DNA from: Chlamydiia bacterium | GTDB taxonomy: Bacteria > Chlamydiota > Chlamydiia > Chlamydiales > Parachlamydiaceae | DNA length: 41,242 nucleotides | Assembly (NCBI GenBank): GCA_020440465.1 | Contig: JAGROB010000012.1 | Span: 1-41,242 of the forward strand | Direction: 5' to 3' | In this document: positions 1 through 9,459 of the stretch, one piece after another | Position numbering within the stretch: position 1 is the first letter of the stretch | How the letters are laid out: every line of letters starts with the position of its first letter | The notes under the pieces: model-generated | What the model saw: the letters and a program-made list of their open reading frames with translations, nothing else | Told to the model about the DNA's origin: nothing | Databases searched by the model: none | Program-made: the position numbers and the translations under genes

Positions 1-206
1 AGATCGATCCCTTCAAGCCATTTTAAAAATGCTTTTTCGGAAAAATTTTCATGAAATTCCTGCGCCCCTTTTCGTAGAGCCAGCTGATAGCTTACCCCCT
101 TCGAAGAGATGACTTTTCTGACGACACGCTTGGGACTCGTGAGCGTCAGCTGGATAAACGTGTCGTTATGGATCGAGGATTTGATCGGGGTCAACTTCAG
201 CAACAT
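1..206 (-). CDS. Partial CDS running off the left edge, hypothetical (possibly N-terminus of a methyltransferase family)
   Basis: On the minus strand a reading frame is open from about position 230 to the window edge and translates to 68 residues of normal composition, ending in EKAFLKWLEGID before the cut. The first ATG is at 206-204 and lies inside the last 41 bases of the upstream 356-aa gene, in another frame. No Shine-Dalgarno sequence is visible, so translation is probably coupled to the upstream gene, or a TTG a few codons later is used. The pattern (strand-like start, a QLTLTSPKR segment, then a basic helix) reminds me of the N-terminal part of a bacterial class I methyltransferase family, but that is weak recall and the catalytic part is outside the window. 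I see the coding frame; the function is open. Confidence 0.5.
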   Translation of the reverse strand, partial: MLLKLTPIKSSIHNDTFIQLTLTSPKRVVRKVISSKGVSYQLALRKGAQEFHENFSEKAFLKWLEGID

Positions 207-1236
207 GGGTAGGTTTGGGTTTCGACAATTCTATGCCATTAAAGTCCAGTTTGTCAACGGAACAGCCCATAAGCTCTTCAAGTTTTTTCCAAAGAGCAGT
301 TTGATCCGCGGCAATCGGTTTGACTTCAAATACCGTGGAATGACGCCCCATGGAAGCTCTATCCGCCTGAGTTGAATCCAAAAATACACCGGCAGGGGCG
401 GAGCCGGCAATTCCCGGCCGTCTTTCTTTTTCTTTACTATGGATTGTGCTTCCAAGGTCCGTAAGCGTTCGTTTCAGCTCATCCTCGTCGGGGAGGAGCG
501 CGACTAAGTTTGTAATAAGCGTTTTAAGTTCCTGATGCTCCTCTAAATAGCCCTCAGGAAGCTCTTTTAGATGCTTGTAGCAAGCGGCTATATACTTATG
601 GCAAAGAGTGCTATTGGTTTTGTCGGCCTCTAAAAGCCATTCCACATTTTGAAGTAATCGATCCATGGTGCTAATGAATCGCTTTTCCTCATCTTGTTGT
701 TGCTGTTCGCGAATTTTGTGGATAACTTCCCAGGTATTCACTCCCAGCTGGAAAATAACACTTAACCCACAGATTAAAGTAATTACCGCTCCAAATGCTA
801 CCCCGCCTTTATCGGTTTTACACTCGTCCCCCTCATCGTCTTTGGGGGGGTTAAAGACTTGACTTACGTCGTAGCCCATTTGGGAAAGTCCGACTAAAAC
901 CCCTAACGTGCTAAGGCCTAATTTAACCAACTCAATCACGACCCAGGTTTTGAGCTTAAAGTGAGCTGTTGCCTTTATCGGAGCCTCCCTCATATCAGCA
1001 AGGTCGACCCGAAGCGCTCTTAAACTCTCGGTCGCAAGCTTTTGCTCCCTTGCGACTTCATCCGTATGTTGTTGTTTGGCAAGCTCGGCGACTTTCCAGC
1101 AAACGCCCGCAAGCCGCGTTCTTGCGCTGACCGCTGACGGATTTGTCGACCGTCTATTTCGGGATGAGTGAGCTCTCGATGTCGTTGCTGCAGGAAGGGT
1201 TGACAGGGATCGAGTTGGTAAAGGGAGGGGGTCCAT
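166..1236 (-). CDS. Hypothetical membrane protein with two transmembrane segments, 356 aa
   Basis: Unrecognised protein. The N-terminal 45 residues are rich in Ser, Thr, Arg and Ala and look disordered. Residues about 45-90 are helical and charged. Two hydrophobic segments lie at about 98-120 and 145-166, separated by a short acidic, Cys-containing loop (DDEGDECKTDK). After a glutamine-rich stretch (EQQQQDEE, about 177-184) the rest is soluble and mostly helical. The ATG is supported by a good TCTCCT complement (AGGAGA) 8 nt upstream. It is the last full gene of a minus-strand run behind fba and the 901-aa coiled-coil gene, 75 nt downstream of the latter and separated from it by a perfect stem-loop. 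Two closely spaced hydrophobic helices in a chlamydial genome raise the possibility of an inclusion-membrane or secreted effector protein, but nothing here proves secretion. Confidence 0.75.
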   Translation of the reverse strand: MDPLPLPTRSLSTLPAATTSRAHSSRNRRSTNPSAVSARTRLAGVCWKVAELAKQQHTDEVAREQKLATESLRALRVDLADMREAPIKATAHFKLKTWVVIELVKLGLSTLGVLVGLSQMGYDVSQVFNPPKDDEGDECKTDKGGVAFGAVITLICGLSVIFQLGVNTWEVIHKIREQQQQDEEKRFISTMDRLLQNVEWLLEADKTNSTLCHKYIAACYKHLKELPEGYLEEHQELKTLITNLVALLPDEDELKRTLTDLGSTIHSKEKERRPGIAGSAPAGVFLDSTQADRASMGRHSTVFEVKPIAADQTALWKKLEELMGCSVDKLDFNGIELSKPKPTHVAEVDPDQILDP

Positions 1237-1283
1237 AAAATAAATCTCCTTTTTGTTTATCTATATTAAACCCCGGATTAAGG

Positions 1284-1310
1284 ATACAGGCGGAAGTTAT
1301 CCGCCTGTAT
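1284..1310 (-). terminator. Perfect 11-bp stem-loop after the coiled-coil gene
   Basis: An 11-bp inverted repeat (ATACAGGCGGA / TCCGCCTGTAT) with a 5-nt loop begins two bases past the stop codon of the 901-aa gene. A proper T-tract does not follow on the minus strand (it continues CCTTAATCC). It is therefore either a weak or partial terminator or an mRNA 3'-end stabiliser between two co-transcribed genes. Confidence 0.5.
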
Positions 1311-1311
1311 T

Positions 1312-4017
1312 CTAGGGTGTTTCGATCTCGTCTAAGCGGAAGGAGTTTAAAGTTTCTTCCAACTCAGCGATTTTAGATTTAAGCTCACGGTCTTGGTTTT
1401 CGGCGCGGGAAAGGACTTCCTGGCTTCGGGTGACCTCTTGCTCAAGCGTCGCTTTTTCCGTCTCTAAACTCTGGGCTAAGGACTCCAGGTTTTGAATCCG
1501 AGATTGAAGTCGGCTGATTTCGCCTGCTTGATTTTCCAACTCCCACTCAAGCTCCTTTTCCCTTGCCGTATCGCGTACGGGGGGCTGGTTTTCAAGCTCT
1601 GTAATTTGGTAACGGGTTCTTTCGGTTTCCATTAGAGCCTCTTCCAAGTCAGCTCTTAATTGAGAAAGCTCTCTTTCCAGTTGCGACTTTTGGTAAAGCT
1701 CTTGTTCGATGGCTCGAGCGAGTTCATCGGAAGAATCTTTAAGAGACGCGATCGTCGCTTGATGCTCTTCCGCTTGCTGGCGAAGCTCGTTTTCCAAGAT
1801 GTTTTTTTCTTGCCTTACTTGCTCAATCTCCTCAGCTAGCGCAAGAGAGGACTGTTCAAGATCCCGCTTCGCTTTGGCTTCTTGTTCAAGCAGGCTTGCT
1901 TTTTCATAAAGCGCGCTTTCCGTACTTTCAAGACGTCTTTCAAGTCCGTTGATGTAGCCTCTTAAGGCCTCTTCTTGCATCTGGTACTCTTCTTGAGAGA
2001 CATTTAGACTTTGCTGAAGACTTGCCAGCTCTTGTTCGAGTGCCGATTTTTTGTTTTGCTCCGCTTGAAGATGGTAGGCTAAAGACTCCGCCTCGTTTTT
2101 AGCAGAGATTAAGCTTTCATTAAGCTCTTCTCTTTGAGCTTCATAGCTCGCTTGAGAGTCGTCTTGAGCTAAGCTTAAGTTATCGATACGCGTGTTAAGG
2201 TAAGCAATTTGATCCTCAAGCTCTACTTTTCTTGCCCGCTCTTCTGTCAGCAAGCCGGACAGTGTCTCATGCTCTTGTCTTAGTGCGGTCATCGCCTCGT
2301 TTTGCTTTAGACTTTCTTGCAAGAGTTTAAACTCATTGTCTTGTCTGTCAGCTCTGGCTTGATCAAGTTGAGCGTTTAAGCTTCTGATCTCTTGAGTTAA
2401 CGCTTGTTTTGATTTTTCGTTTTCAGCGATCTCTTCTTCTAGAGCTTCTTGGGCTCGTTTTTCCCGGGCTAAGGAATCTTCAAGATCGTTGATTTGTGCT
2501 TTAAGCCCCGTTTCAGATCCTGAAAGATTATTGACGTACGTACGGCTTTCTAAGAGAGAGTTTTCTAAAAGAGCGATCTCTCTTTCAAGATGGCTATGGG
2601 TCGCTTCTTTAGAGCTCAGTTCAATGCGTAATTTATCGGCGTTATCTTTTTCGGCATTGAGCTCTCTTTCAAGGGCATCCTCTCTTTCGGTGTCTCGAAC
2701 CGGAGGACGCGTATCCAATGTGTTTTGAAGTTCTGCCGATTTGGCCTTTTCTTGCTCTAGCTCCTGCTGAAGCGAGTAAACGTCCGCATGGCTGTTATCC
2801 ATATTGGCTTGTAAGACGGCGATCTCTTGTTGCTTGATGTCAATCTCACGCTTAAGATCGTCAAGGTTGGCAATTAAAGCGGCTCTTTCATCTTCGTTCT
2901 TCTGAACGTCTTGCTTCAGTTTCCAGATAGCCATATCTGAATAAGCTTGATTGAGCGATAGCTCTTCATCTCTTTTAGCTAAGGTGGATCCGGCTCTAAC
3001 CTGATAATCTTCCGATGCCATCGCCAGAATCTCTTTTTCCCTTCCCTCGTTATCAAGACGGGCTAAAAGTTCCTCGTTTTGTCTTTCTTGTTGCTCTAAA
3101 AGTGCCTCTAATCCCATGTAGCGTGATTGCAAAGCCGCGTAGCTGTCGTTTAAGTCGGAGTAGGCATTTTTACTTCTTTGAAGCTGATCATGAAGTTCCT
3201 TAAGTTGTTCCGAATAATTGTTCTCGGCTTCTTTTAAAGCTCTTTCAAGATCCAGTGCCGCCGCTTCGTTTTCTTGAAGACGATCTTTGATCAAATTGAT
3301 CTCTTCGATCAGTGTATTTTTGCTCTCGTTTGCATGCATCGACGCTTCTTGAGCTTGGTTATGGTCGGCGGTTTTTTGCTCTAAAGCTCCGTGAATATTT
3401 TGAAGCTCTTGCTCTTTTGCTTGCAGGGAATTTTTTAGAGCTGTTTCGCTGGCCTCTTTTTGGGCCAAATCAGACTGAAGCCGTTTTTTTTCTTGCTCGA
3501 AGCTATCCTTAAGCTCTTCGATCTCCGTCATAAGCCGTTTTTGGGCGGATTCTTTGGAAGACTTTTGAAGCTCGATCGTGTCAACTAAAGCAATGGCTGT
3601 TTTGTCGTATTCGGAAACTTTTTCTTTTTGTTCATTAAGTGCAATTTTAAGCTCATCGTTTCTTCTTTCAAGCTGTTCGGCATAAGCTTCGGCATGATCA
3701 AGACGTTCTCTTAAGGCTTTAACCCGCTTGGTCTCAAGGGCATTTTCACGCGAAAATAAGAGGCGTTTTGACTCCTGAATCCGTGTTTCTAGCTGATTTA
3801 AATCGCGATGTAGTTTTAAATCGTCAGGGTTTTTAAGAACAATCAGCGGCTTGTTTTTGGTTTGACCGTTTAAAGAAGGGTCGGAATCTTGCCGTCTAAT
3901 CACTTCCATGGCCAAGATTCCCATGACCAAACAAGTACCAACACCAAGGGCGATTGCGGTGCGTCGTTTTTGCCCTCGATTCGAGCGGGGTGGGGGAGAA
4001 GGGGCTTTTTTCATCAT
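1312..4017 (-). CDS. Large coiled-coil protein with N-terminal membrane anchor, 901 aa
   Basis: The first 20 residues are basic and proline-rich (PSPPPRSNRGQKRR), followed by one hydrophobic helix at about 21-41. Almost all of the remaining 850 residues are charged heptad-like sequence rich in Glu, Leu, Gln, Lys and Ser, predicted to be a continuous coiled coil. A short module PPVRDTxRE followed by a Leu/Glu heptad occurs twice, near residues 435 and 810, and is the only break in the heptad pattern. The gene starts 3 nt after the fba stop, so the two are surely co-transcribed; the start could be either Met of the leading Met-Met. The topology (short cytoplasmic head, single anchor, very long coiled coil) suggests a structural or tethering role at the envelope. 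No specific family is recognised. Confidence 0.85.
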   Translation of the reverse strand: MMKKAPSPPPRSNRGQKRRTAIALGVGTCLVMGILAMEVIRRQDSDPSLNGQTKNKPLIVLKNPDDLKLHRDLNQLETRIQESKRLLFSRENALETKRVKALRERLDHAEAYAEQLERRNDELKIALNEQKEKVSEYDKTAIALVDTIELQKSSKESAQKRLMTEIEELKDSFEQEKKRLQSDLAQKEASETALKNSLQAKEQELQNIHGALEQKTADHNQAQEASMHANESKNTLIEEINLIKDRLQENEAAALDLERALKEAENNYSEQLKELHDQLQRSKNAYSDLNDSYAALQSRYMGLEALLEQQERQNEELLARLDNEGREKEILAMASEDYQVRAGSTLAKRDEELSLNQAYSDMAIWKLKQDVQKNEDERAALIANLDDLKREIDIKQQEIAVLQANMDNSHADVYSLQQELEQEKAKSAELQNTLDTRPPVRDTEREDALERELNAEKDNADKLRIELSSKEATHSHLEREIALLENSLLESRTYVNNLSGSETGLKAQINDLEDSLAREKRAQEALEEEIAENEKSKQALTQEIRSLNAQLDQARADRQDNEFKLLQESLKQNEAMTALRQEHETLSGLLTEERARKVELEDQIAYLNTRIDNLSLAQDDSQASYEAQREELNESLISAKNEAESLAYHLQAEQNKKSALEQELASLQQSLNVSQEEYQMQEEALRGYINGLERRLESTESALYEKASLLEQEAKAKRDLEQSSLALAEEIEQVRQEKNILENELRQQAEEHQATIASLKDSSDELARAIEQELYQKSQLERELSQLRADLEEALMETERTRYQITELENQPPVRDTAREKELEWELENQAGEISRLQSRIQNLESLAQSLETEKATLEQEVTRSQEVLSRAENQDRELKSKIAELEETLNSFRLDEIETP

Positions 4018-4020
4018 ATT

Positions 4021-5118
4021 TTAAGATCTCGCTTGATTAAGATAAAGGTTAGAAGGCTTTGCGGCCTCGCCAAAGTCTCCGTTCTTGTAGCCTGCTTGCA
4101 TCTCTTGCAAGGTGACATAAGGGACTTTGTCGGCCCAGCCGGAAGAGCCAAAGGTCTTCATTCGAATTTCACAAACTTCTTGCATCGCTTGTCTTGCGAG
4201 CGTTAAGTACCCCCTGGGATCGAATTCCTCGGGGTGTTCTTCGAAATATTTGCGTATCTGCCCTGTCATGGCAAGGCGGGAGTCGGTATCCACATTGATC
4301 TTTCTTACGCCCGCTTTAACCCCTTTTTGAATTTCCTCTAAGGGGACGCCGTAAGTTTCGGGCATCTTGCCGCCGTGGGCATTGATAATTTTCAAAAGCT
4401 CTTGCGGCACGGAACTTGAGCCGTGCATCACAAGGTGGCACTTCGGCAAACGGTCGTGAATCTCTTCGATCCGCTTAATGGAAAGCACCTCGCTTGTCGG
4501 GGGTTTGGAGAACTTATAAGCGCCGTGGCTTGTGCCGCAAGCGACCGCAAGGGCGTCTACACCCGTTCTTTCGACAAAGTCGGCCGCCTGATCGGGGTCG
4601 GTTAAAAGCTGCTCTAAGGTCAGCTTCCCTTCCGCTCCCACACCATCTTCTTTTCCGGCGGTTAAATTTTCGAGCGATCCCAGCACACCCAGCTCGCCTT
4701 CTACAGAGACACCTACACTGTGTGCCATATCAACGACATATCGCGTTACCGCGACGTTATATTCGTAAGAGGAGGGGGTTTTGCCGTCTTCTTCCAAAGA
4801 GCCATCCATCATAACAGAAGTAAAACCCTGCTGGATAGCGGAAAGGCACGTTTCGGGCCCGTTGCCGTGGTCTTGGTGCATGACGAGGGGAATTTCGGGG
4901 TAAAGCTCCGCCGCCGCAAGCATTAAGTGCTTAAGAAACGCATCTTTAGCATATTTTCTGGCCCCGCGGCTTGCCTGAATGATAACTGGACTTTTTTGCT
5001 TCCTCGCCGCTTCCATGATCGCGTGGATTTGCTCCATGTTGTTCACGTTAAGAGCCGGCACACCGAAATTATGCTTTGCGGCAAAATCTAAAAGCGGGCG
5101 CATCGGGATCAAGGGCAT
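4021..5118 (-). CDS. fba: Class II fructose-1,6-bisphosphate aldolase
   Basis: This enzyme cleaves fructose-1,6-bisphosphate to dihydroxyacetone phosphate and glyceraldehyde-3-phosphate in glycolysis, using a divalent metal. The N-terminus ([10 protein letters not shown]...[13 protein letters not shown]) is typical of the Calvin-cycle-type class II subgroup. The HQDHGN motif at residues 81-86 supplies metal-binding and catalytic His/Asp, and further conserved blocks are [19 protein letters not shown] and INVDTDSR. Length (365 aa) fits the family. GGAG lies about 7 nt before the ATG, and a TTGAGT-17-TATCAA promoter precedes it. It heads the operon with the coiled-coil gene. C. trachomatis uses an unrelated class I (DhnA-type) aldolase, so the class II enzyme here separates this organism from the pathogenic Chlamydia. 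Confidence 0.95.
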   Translation of the reverse strand: MPLIPMRPLLDFAAKHNFGVPALNVNNMEQIHAIMEAARKQKSPVIIQASRGARKYAKDAFLKHLMLAAAELYPEIPLVMHQDHGNGPETCLSAIQQGFTSVMMDGSLEEDGKTPSSYEYNVAVTRYVVDMAHSVGVSVEGELGVLGSLENLTAGKEDGVGAEGKLTLEQLLTDPDQAADFVERTGVDALAVACGTSHGAYKFSKPPTSEVLSIKRIEEIHDRLPKCHLVMHGSSSVPQELLKIINAHGGKMPETYGVPLEEIQKGVKAGVRKINVDTDSRLAMTGQIRKYFEEHPEEFDPRGYLTLARQAMQEVCEIRMKTFGSSGWADKVPYVTLQEMQAGYKNGDFGEAAKPSNLYLNQARS

Positions 5119-5149
5119 TGTTTACTCCAAAAAAATGAATTAAAGTTTT

Positions 5150-5178
5150 TTGATATCGACCTTCAAATAAAAACTCAA
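5150..5178 (-). promoter_or_regulatory. Predicted fba promoter
   Basis: On the minus strand TTGAGT (5178-5173) and TATCAA (5155-5150) are separated by 17 nt, a good match to the housekeeping sigma consensus. The start codon follows after about 31 nt, including a GGAG ribosome binding site. Confidence 0.5.
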
Positions 5179-5214
5179 GACGAAATTTACAAAAGCCGTT
5201 AGACTCCCGAGTAT

Positions 5215-7302
5215 ATGCCATCGCACCCGAAGAGAAAAAATCGGCTGGCTTTAGAAAAGTCGCCCTACTTACTGCAGCACGCTGAAAATCCCGTTGATTG
5301 GTATCCCTGGGGAGTGGAAGCTTTTCAAAAAGCCAAAGAAGAAGATCGCCCGATTTTTTTATCGATCGGCTACGCCTCTTGTCATTGGTGTCATGTCATG
5401 GAGCAAGAGTCGTTTAATAATCCTGAGGTCGCCGAATTGATGAATCAAAAGTTCGTCAATATCAAAGTCGATCGAGAGGAGCTTCCCGAAGTTGACAATC
5501 TTTATATGGAGTTTGCCCAGGGACTTATGCCCGGTACGCCCGGCTGGCCGCTGAATGTGATTTTAACTCCGGAACTAAAGCCCTTTTTTGCCGCGACTTA
5601 TCTTCCCCCATTTGATCGCGGGGATATGATGGGTCTTGCCCAAGTTTTGCATAAAATATCGTCTATCTGGAACTCCTCCGAAAAAGAAAAGGTATTGTTG
5701 CAAGCGGAGAGTTTGACCGAAACTTTTAAGCAAGGGATTAAACCGAAGGGATCTCAAATGCCCACGGCAGCCAAAGTGGATGATGGGTCTGAGCTATTAT
5801 TTCAACTGTCAGATCCGATGTGGGGGGGGCTTTCCGGAAGCCCTAAGTTTCCGATTGGTTATCAGTCTATATTTTTGATTCGCCATACAGCTCTATCGCA
5901 GGATGCCAGAGGGATCTTCATGGCCGAAAAAACCCTTGACATGATGCAGCGCGGGGGGATTTACGATCATATTGGCGGCGGTTTTTCACGTTACAGCATC
6001 GACAAAGAATGGCGAGTACCCCACTTCGAAAAAATGCTCTACGATAATGCCCTTTTGGTCGACGCTCATCTTGAACTATATCAAGCTACAGAAAAGCCGT
6101 TATTTAAGAAAATTGCCGATGAGTGCTTGAAATATATAGATCGGGTTTTAACTTCCCCTGAGGGCGCTTTTTATACCTCAGAAGGTGCTGACGCAAACGG
6201 GGAAGAGGGGGGTTTTTACACCTGGGACAAAGAGGAGATCCTTCAAGCGTTAGGCAAGACGAAGGGAGAGCTTGTAGCCGACTATTTTGGCATGAGCGAT
6301 CCCGGTAACTACCGCGGCACGAATTTGATGCATCTTCTTCTTAGAGAAGAAGAGTTTTCGGATATGAAAGGTCTTGACCCCGAGCTGGTTGAAGAGACCG
6401 TGGAGCTTGCTAAGAATACGCTTTTAGAGATAAGAGAAAAAAGACCCCGCCCTAAAATTGACGATAAGATCTTAGTTTCCTTAAATGGACTTATGATTCA
6501 TGCGCTTTCCAAAGCTGCTCGTGTGCTTGGGAACGAAACATATTTAAAGCGCGCAATCAAAGCCGCGGAATTTATTAAGACGCATATGTTTCAAGGCGAT
6601 TTTTTGTTCCGCCGTTTTCGCGATCAGGAGGTTAGGTACGAGGGAAGCTTAGACGATTATGCCTTCATGATTCGGGGGTTGATAGAGCTATTTTTAGCCG
6701 ATGGAGAAGGGGAGTGGCTCGAGTTTGCTCTAGATTTGAACCGGATATTAGAGAATCGGTTTAAAAGTAACGAAGGAGCTTACTTTTTCGCGGAAGCGGG
6801 CAGTCAACACTTACTTTTAAGAAAGTGCCTTTTTTCCGATGGGGCGGAGCCGTCCGGAAATGCGGTGCAGTGTGAAAATTTACTTAAGCTAAGCACGCTT
6901 ACGTTTGAGGACCGATATCTGGCTCAAGCCGAAGATATTTTCCGGGGTGTAAAAGAGTTTGTCGATAATTACCCCCCCGGCTATATCTACCATTTAATGA
7001 ATCTTGAGCTTTACAACGCAGTTTCAGGTGCTAAAGTGGTAATTATTGCTTTAAATTCAAAAAGTGAAGGTTTATACCAAATAAAATCTTGGTTTCAAAA
7101 AATTTATAATCCATTAGTTCAGGTAATTTACAAAAGAGAAGAAGATAAAGCTTTGATAAAAGCTTTGCCCCATCTTGAAATGTATGTCCCCAAGGATAAT
7201 CGGACGACTTTTTATCTTTGCCAGAACAAAGCGTGCCAAGCCCCTCTTACAAAAATGTCTGATATGGAAGAGGCTATACTAAAACTCGGTCAAAAGGTAT
7301 AA
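5215..7302 (+). CDS. Thioredoxin domain-containing protein, YyaL/DUF255 family
   Basis: Full-length member (695 aa) of the YyaL/SSP411 family: an N-terminal thioredoxin-like DUF255 domain joined to an (alpha/alpha)6-barrel of the N-acylglucosamine-2-epimerase/cellobiase type. The signature [19 protein letters not shown] opens the protein and [10 protein letters not shown] follows, with the CxxC pair at C56 and C59. The barrel region carries [15 protein letters not shown] and the [12 protein letters not shown] motif, both hallmarks of the family. Its biochemical role is not established; redox or glycan-related functions have been proposed. It is transcribed divergently from fba from a 96-nt spacer. 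No Shine-Dalgarno sequence precedes the ATG, but the ATG gives exactly the conserved family N-terminus. The TPR gene follows after 9 nt. Confidence 0.92.
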   Translation: MPSHPKRKNRLALEKSPYLLQHAENPVDWYPWGVEAFQKAKEEDRPIFLSIGYASCHWCHVMEQESFNNPEVAELMNQKFVNIKVDREELPEVDNLYMEFAQGLMPGTPGWPLNVILTPELKPFFAATYLPPFDRGDMMGLAQVLHKISSIWNSSEKEKVLLQAESLTETFKQGIKPKGSQMPTAAKVDDGSELLFQLSDPMWGGLSGSPKFPIGYQSIFLIRHTALSQDARGIFMAEKTLDMMQRGGIYDHIGGGFSRYSIDKEWRVPHFEKMLYDNALLVDAHLELYQATEKPLFKKIADECLKYIDRVLTSPEGAFYTSEGADANGEEGGFYTWDKEEILQALGKTKGELVADYFGMSDPGNYRGTNLMHLLLREEEFSDMKGLDPELVEETVELAKNTLLEIREKRPRPKIDDKILVSLNGLMIHALSKAARVLGNETYLKRAIKAAEFIKTHMFQGDFLFRRFRDQEVRYEGSLDDYAFMIRGLIELFLADGEGEWLEFALDLNRILENRFKSNEGAYFFAEAGSQHLLLRKCLFSDGAEPSGNAVQCENLLKLSTLTFEDRYLAQAEDIFRGVKEFVDNYPPGYIYHLMNLELYNAVSGAKVVIIALNSKSEGLYQIKSWFQKIYNPLVQVIYKREEDKALIKALPHLEMYVPKDNRTTFYLCQNKACQAPLTKMSDMEEAILKLGQKV

Positions 7303-7303
7303 T
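7275..7303 (+). promoter_or_regulatory. Possible promoter directly before the TPR gene
   Basis: A perfect TATAAT (7298-7303) ends 8 nt before the ATG of the TPR gene. The -35 candidate TATACT (7275-7280, 17-nt spacer) is poor and lies inside the end of the upstream gene. If used, it would give an almost leaderless mRNA. Confidence 0.35.
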
Positions 7304-7311
7304 TTTTCTCT

Positions 7312-9354
7312 ATGAATTCAAAGCCATCCCTCAAAGAGACGCTACAAGAGATCGACTCCACACAGAAGTTTGAAAAGCTTGAAGCTTTTAAGCATCCGAA
7401 TCAGTGGAAAAAGCTTAAGCCTGATGATATGTCTCTCTTAGCCAACCTTTTTATCAAAAAGGGGAGTATGGAGCTTTCTAAAAGCCGTGACCAGGCGCAA
7501 GAAAGCTTTGAGACAGCTGCCAGAATCACAGATAAAAGCGCTCCGATCCTTTTGCAGATTTCACGTGCCTGGGCCTCTGTTCAAGACTGGGATTTAGCCC
7601 TCGATAACATCGAGTCTGCTTTAAAATCAGATGACACCTTTTTAGAGGGATGGCTTGAAAAAGCGGCCCTATACGTTCTTAAGGGAAAAAATTTACAAGA
7701 AGAAGAGTATTTCACAAAAGCGCTTGAGATATTCGAGAAAATGAATAAAGAGAGAATTTCCCTTCCCCCGGAATTTCACTTCAAGTGGGGACAAGCGCTT
7801 CACTGTCTTGCCCGGTTTTCCCAAGAGCCGTGCGACTTAACGATTGCGATTGAAAAATATCGGTTAGCTAAAACCGAAGGTTTTCAAGACAAACACCTTT
7901 TCTTTGATCTCGCTTTGGCGTTGGGGGAGCTTGCAACGCTTGTGGCGCGCTCGGAGCTGGTACATGAAAGCATCCATTTCTTGCTTCAGGCCGTTGAGGT
8001 CGATCCCCACTTTCACGAAGGTTGGGTCTATCTTGCGATTACGTATCAATTTTTATACGAAACGGGCGATCGCGACGAGTATTATGAAAGAGCTGAGTCC
8101 GCTTTTTATACGGCCTCTAAGCTCAACCCCAGAAATAAGACGATTTGGCTTTCGTGGGGACAGATGCTCCTGAACGAAGGGCGTGCGAAAAGAAATCATG
8201 AGATCGTCTCTCTAGCGATCGAAAAGTTTGAAAGAGCATCGGGCTTTTTCCCTAAAGATCACGATGTCGAGTGTTTTTTAGCGGACGCTATGATGGTTTT
8301 GGGGCTTTTTGAAGATCGTTATGAGCTTTTATCCGAAGCGAAGACCAAGATTGAAGGAACTTTAGAAGACAATCCTGATGATCCGGCCGCCCTTTTTCTT
8401 TACGGGACTTGTCTTGTGCATTTGGGCAAGTATTTTGACGATAAAAACTTAATTCGACAATCGTTCGAGAAGTTCGAAAAGTCGCTCAAGATTGCTCCGG
8501 AAGACCCCCACGTCTGGCACTCGCTGGCCCTTGCCCACTATACCTATGGCGAAATGACGGAAGATCCGATCATGCTTGAAAAAGCGATCCATCTATTCGA
8601 TACGACGTTTAAAAAGCTTAACCGACCCGACTCGGAACTTTTCAATAACTGGGGTATTGCTTTAATGCGTCTTTCCGATGTAACGGGGGACTTGTTAAAT
8701 GTTCAGGTAGCTGCGGATAAATTTGAACAAGCGATCGCTTATCACCAAGACACCCGTCGCGGCCGTGATCCTGACCCTGAATGGTATTATAACTATGGCT
8801 GTGCACTCGATTATTTGGGGGACTTTTACCAAGACCCCTCGTTTTACGAAAAATCAGCTCAAGTTTTAACGCAGCTTGTCAATACCTTCCCGGGATATAG
8901 CCAAGCGCGCTATAATTTGGCGCTTGCTCTAACCCATTTCGGCGATGCGTTAGCGGAAGCTGAATTTTTGGAAAGGGGACTGGCTCACTTTGAAGTCCTT
9001 TTGTCGGAAGACCCGGAAGATGAGATCGTGTTGAACGACATGGGCGTCGCTCTTGTTGCTTTGGGAGAGATTACTCAGGGGGCAGAGTCACTCTTTGAAG
9101 CAAAAGATATCTATCAGCAAGCTGAAGCAAAGCTTTTGCATGCGTCCGCTTTAGGATGCAAGGGGTCTTTTTTCTGGCTATCGTGTCTTTATTCGTTGAA
9201 TAACTCGCTTCCGGAGTGCATTCATTACCTGGAAAAAGCGCGCGATGCGGATGCGCTGCCTACAAATGAGCAACTGTTGGAAGAAAAGTGGCTCGAAAAC
9301 GTCAGGGGAACCGAAGCGTGGACCCATTTCTTCAGCTCCCTACCCCATGACTAG
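7312..9354 (+). CDS. Tetratricopeptide repeat protein, 680 aa
   Basis: A soluble protein composed almost entirely of TPR-like helical pairs of roughly 34-40 residues. Recurrent signatures include ALxxGxxLxxLG, (W)xxLAxxxxxxGE and AxxxFExAxxxxPxxxxxxxxxG, for example WHSLALAHYTYGE, YNYGCALDYLGDFY, RYNLALALTHFGD and LNDMGVALVALGE. There is no signal peptide or membrane segment, so it is probably a cytoplasmic scaffold or chaperone for protein complexes. Comparable large TPR proteins exist in Chlamydia, but I cannot fix an ortholog. It lies 9 nt after the YyaL-family gene and is followed by a rho-independent terminator. No Shine-Dalgarno sequence is present; a TATAAT box sits just upstream of the ATG. 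Confidence 0.85.
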   Translation: MNSKPSLKETLQEIDSTQKFEKLEAFKHPNQWKKLKPDDMSLLANLFIKKGSMELSKSRDQAQESFETAARITDKSAPILLQISRAWASVQDWDLALDNIESALKSDDTFLEGWLEKAALYVLKGKNLQEEEYFTKALEIFEKMNKERISLPPEFHFKWGQALHCLARFSQEPCDLTIAIEKYRLAKTEGFQDKHLFFDLALALGELATLVARSELVHESIHFLLQAVEVDPHFHEGWVYLAITYQFLYETGDRDEYYERAESAFYTASKLNPRNKTIWLSWGQMLLNEGRAKRNHEIVSLAIEKFERASGFFPKDHDVECFLADAMMVLGLFEDRYELLSEAKTKIEGTLEDNPDDPAALFLYGTCLVHLGKYFDDKNLIRQSFEKFEKSLKIAPEDPHVWHSLALAHYTYGEMTEDPIMLEKAIHLFDTTFKKLNRPDSELFNNWGIALMRLSDVTGDLLNVQVAADKFEQAIAYHQDTRRGRDPDPEWYYNYGCALDYLGDFYQDPSFYEKSAQVLTQLVNTFPGYSQARYNLALALTHFGDALAEAEFLERGLAHFEVLLSEDPEDEIVLNDMGVALVALGEITQGAESLFEAKDIYQQAEAKLLHASALGCKGSFFWLSCLYSLNNSLPECIHYLEKARDADALPTNEQLLEEKWLENVRGTEAWTHFFSSLPHD

Positions 9355-9385
9355 TTTTGCTATAAATGTCTTTTAAAATTTCAAT

Positions 9386-9412
9386 GAAGGCGAAGCCGCC
9401 TTCTGTGTTTTT
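9386..9412 (+). terminator. Rho-independent terminator after the TPR gene
   Basis: GAAGGCG and CGCCTTC form a 7-bp stem with a 4-nt AAGC loop (9386-9403), followed by TGTGTTTTT. It lies about 30 nt after the TPR stop codon and ends the yyaL-TPR unit before uup. Confidence 0.7.
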
Positions 9413-9459
9413 GCGCTTTTGCGTTGAAATATCTAACTAACTTTGAGAACTACACTTAA

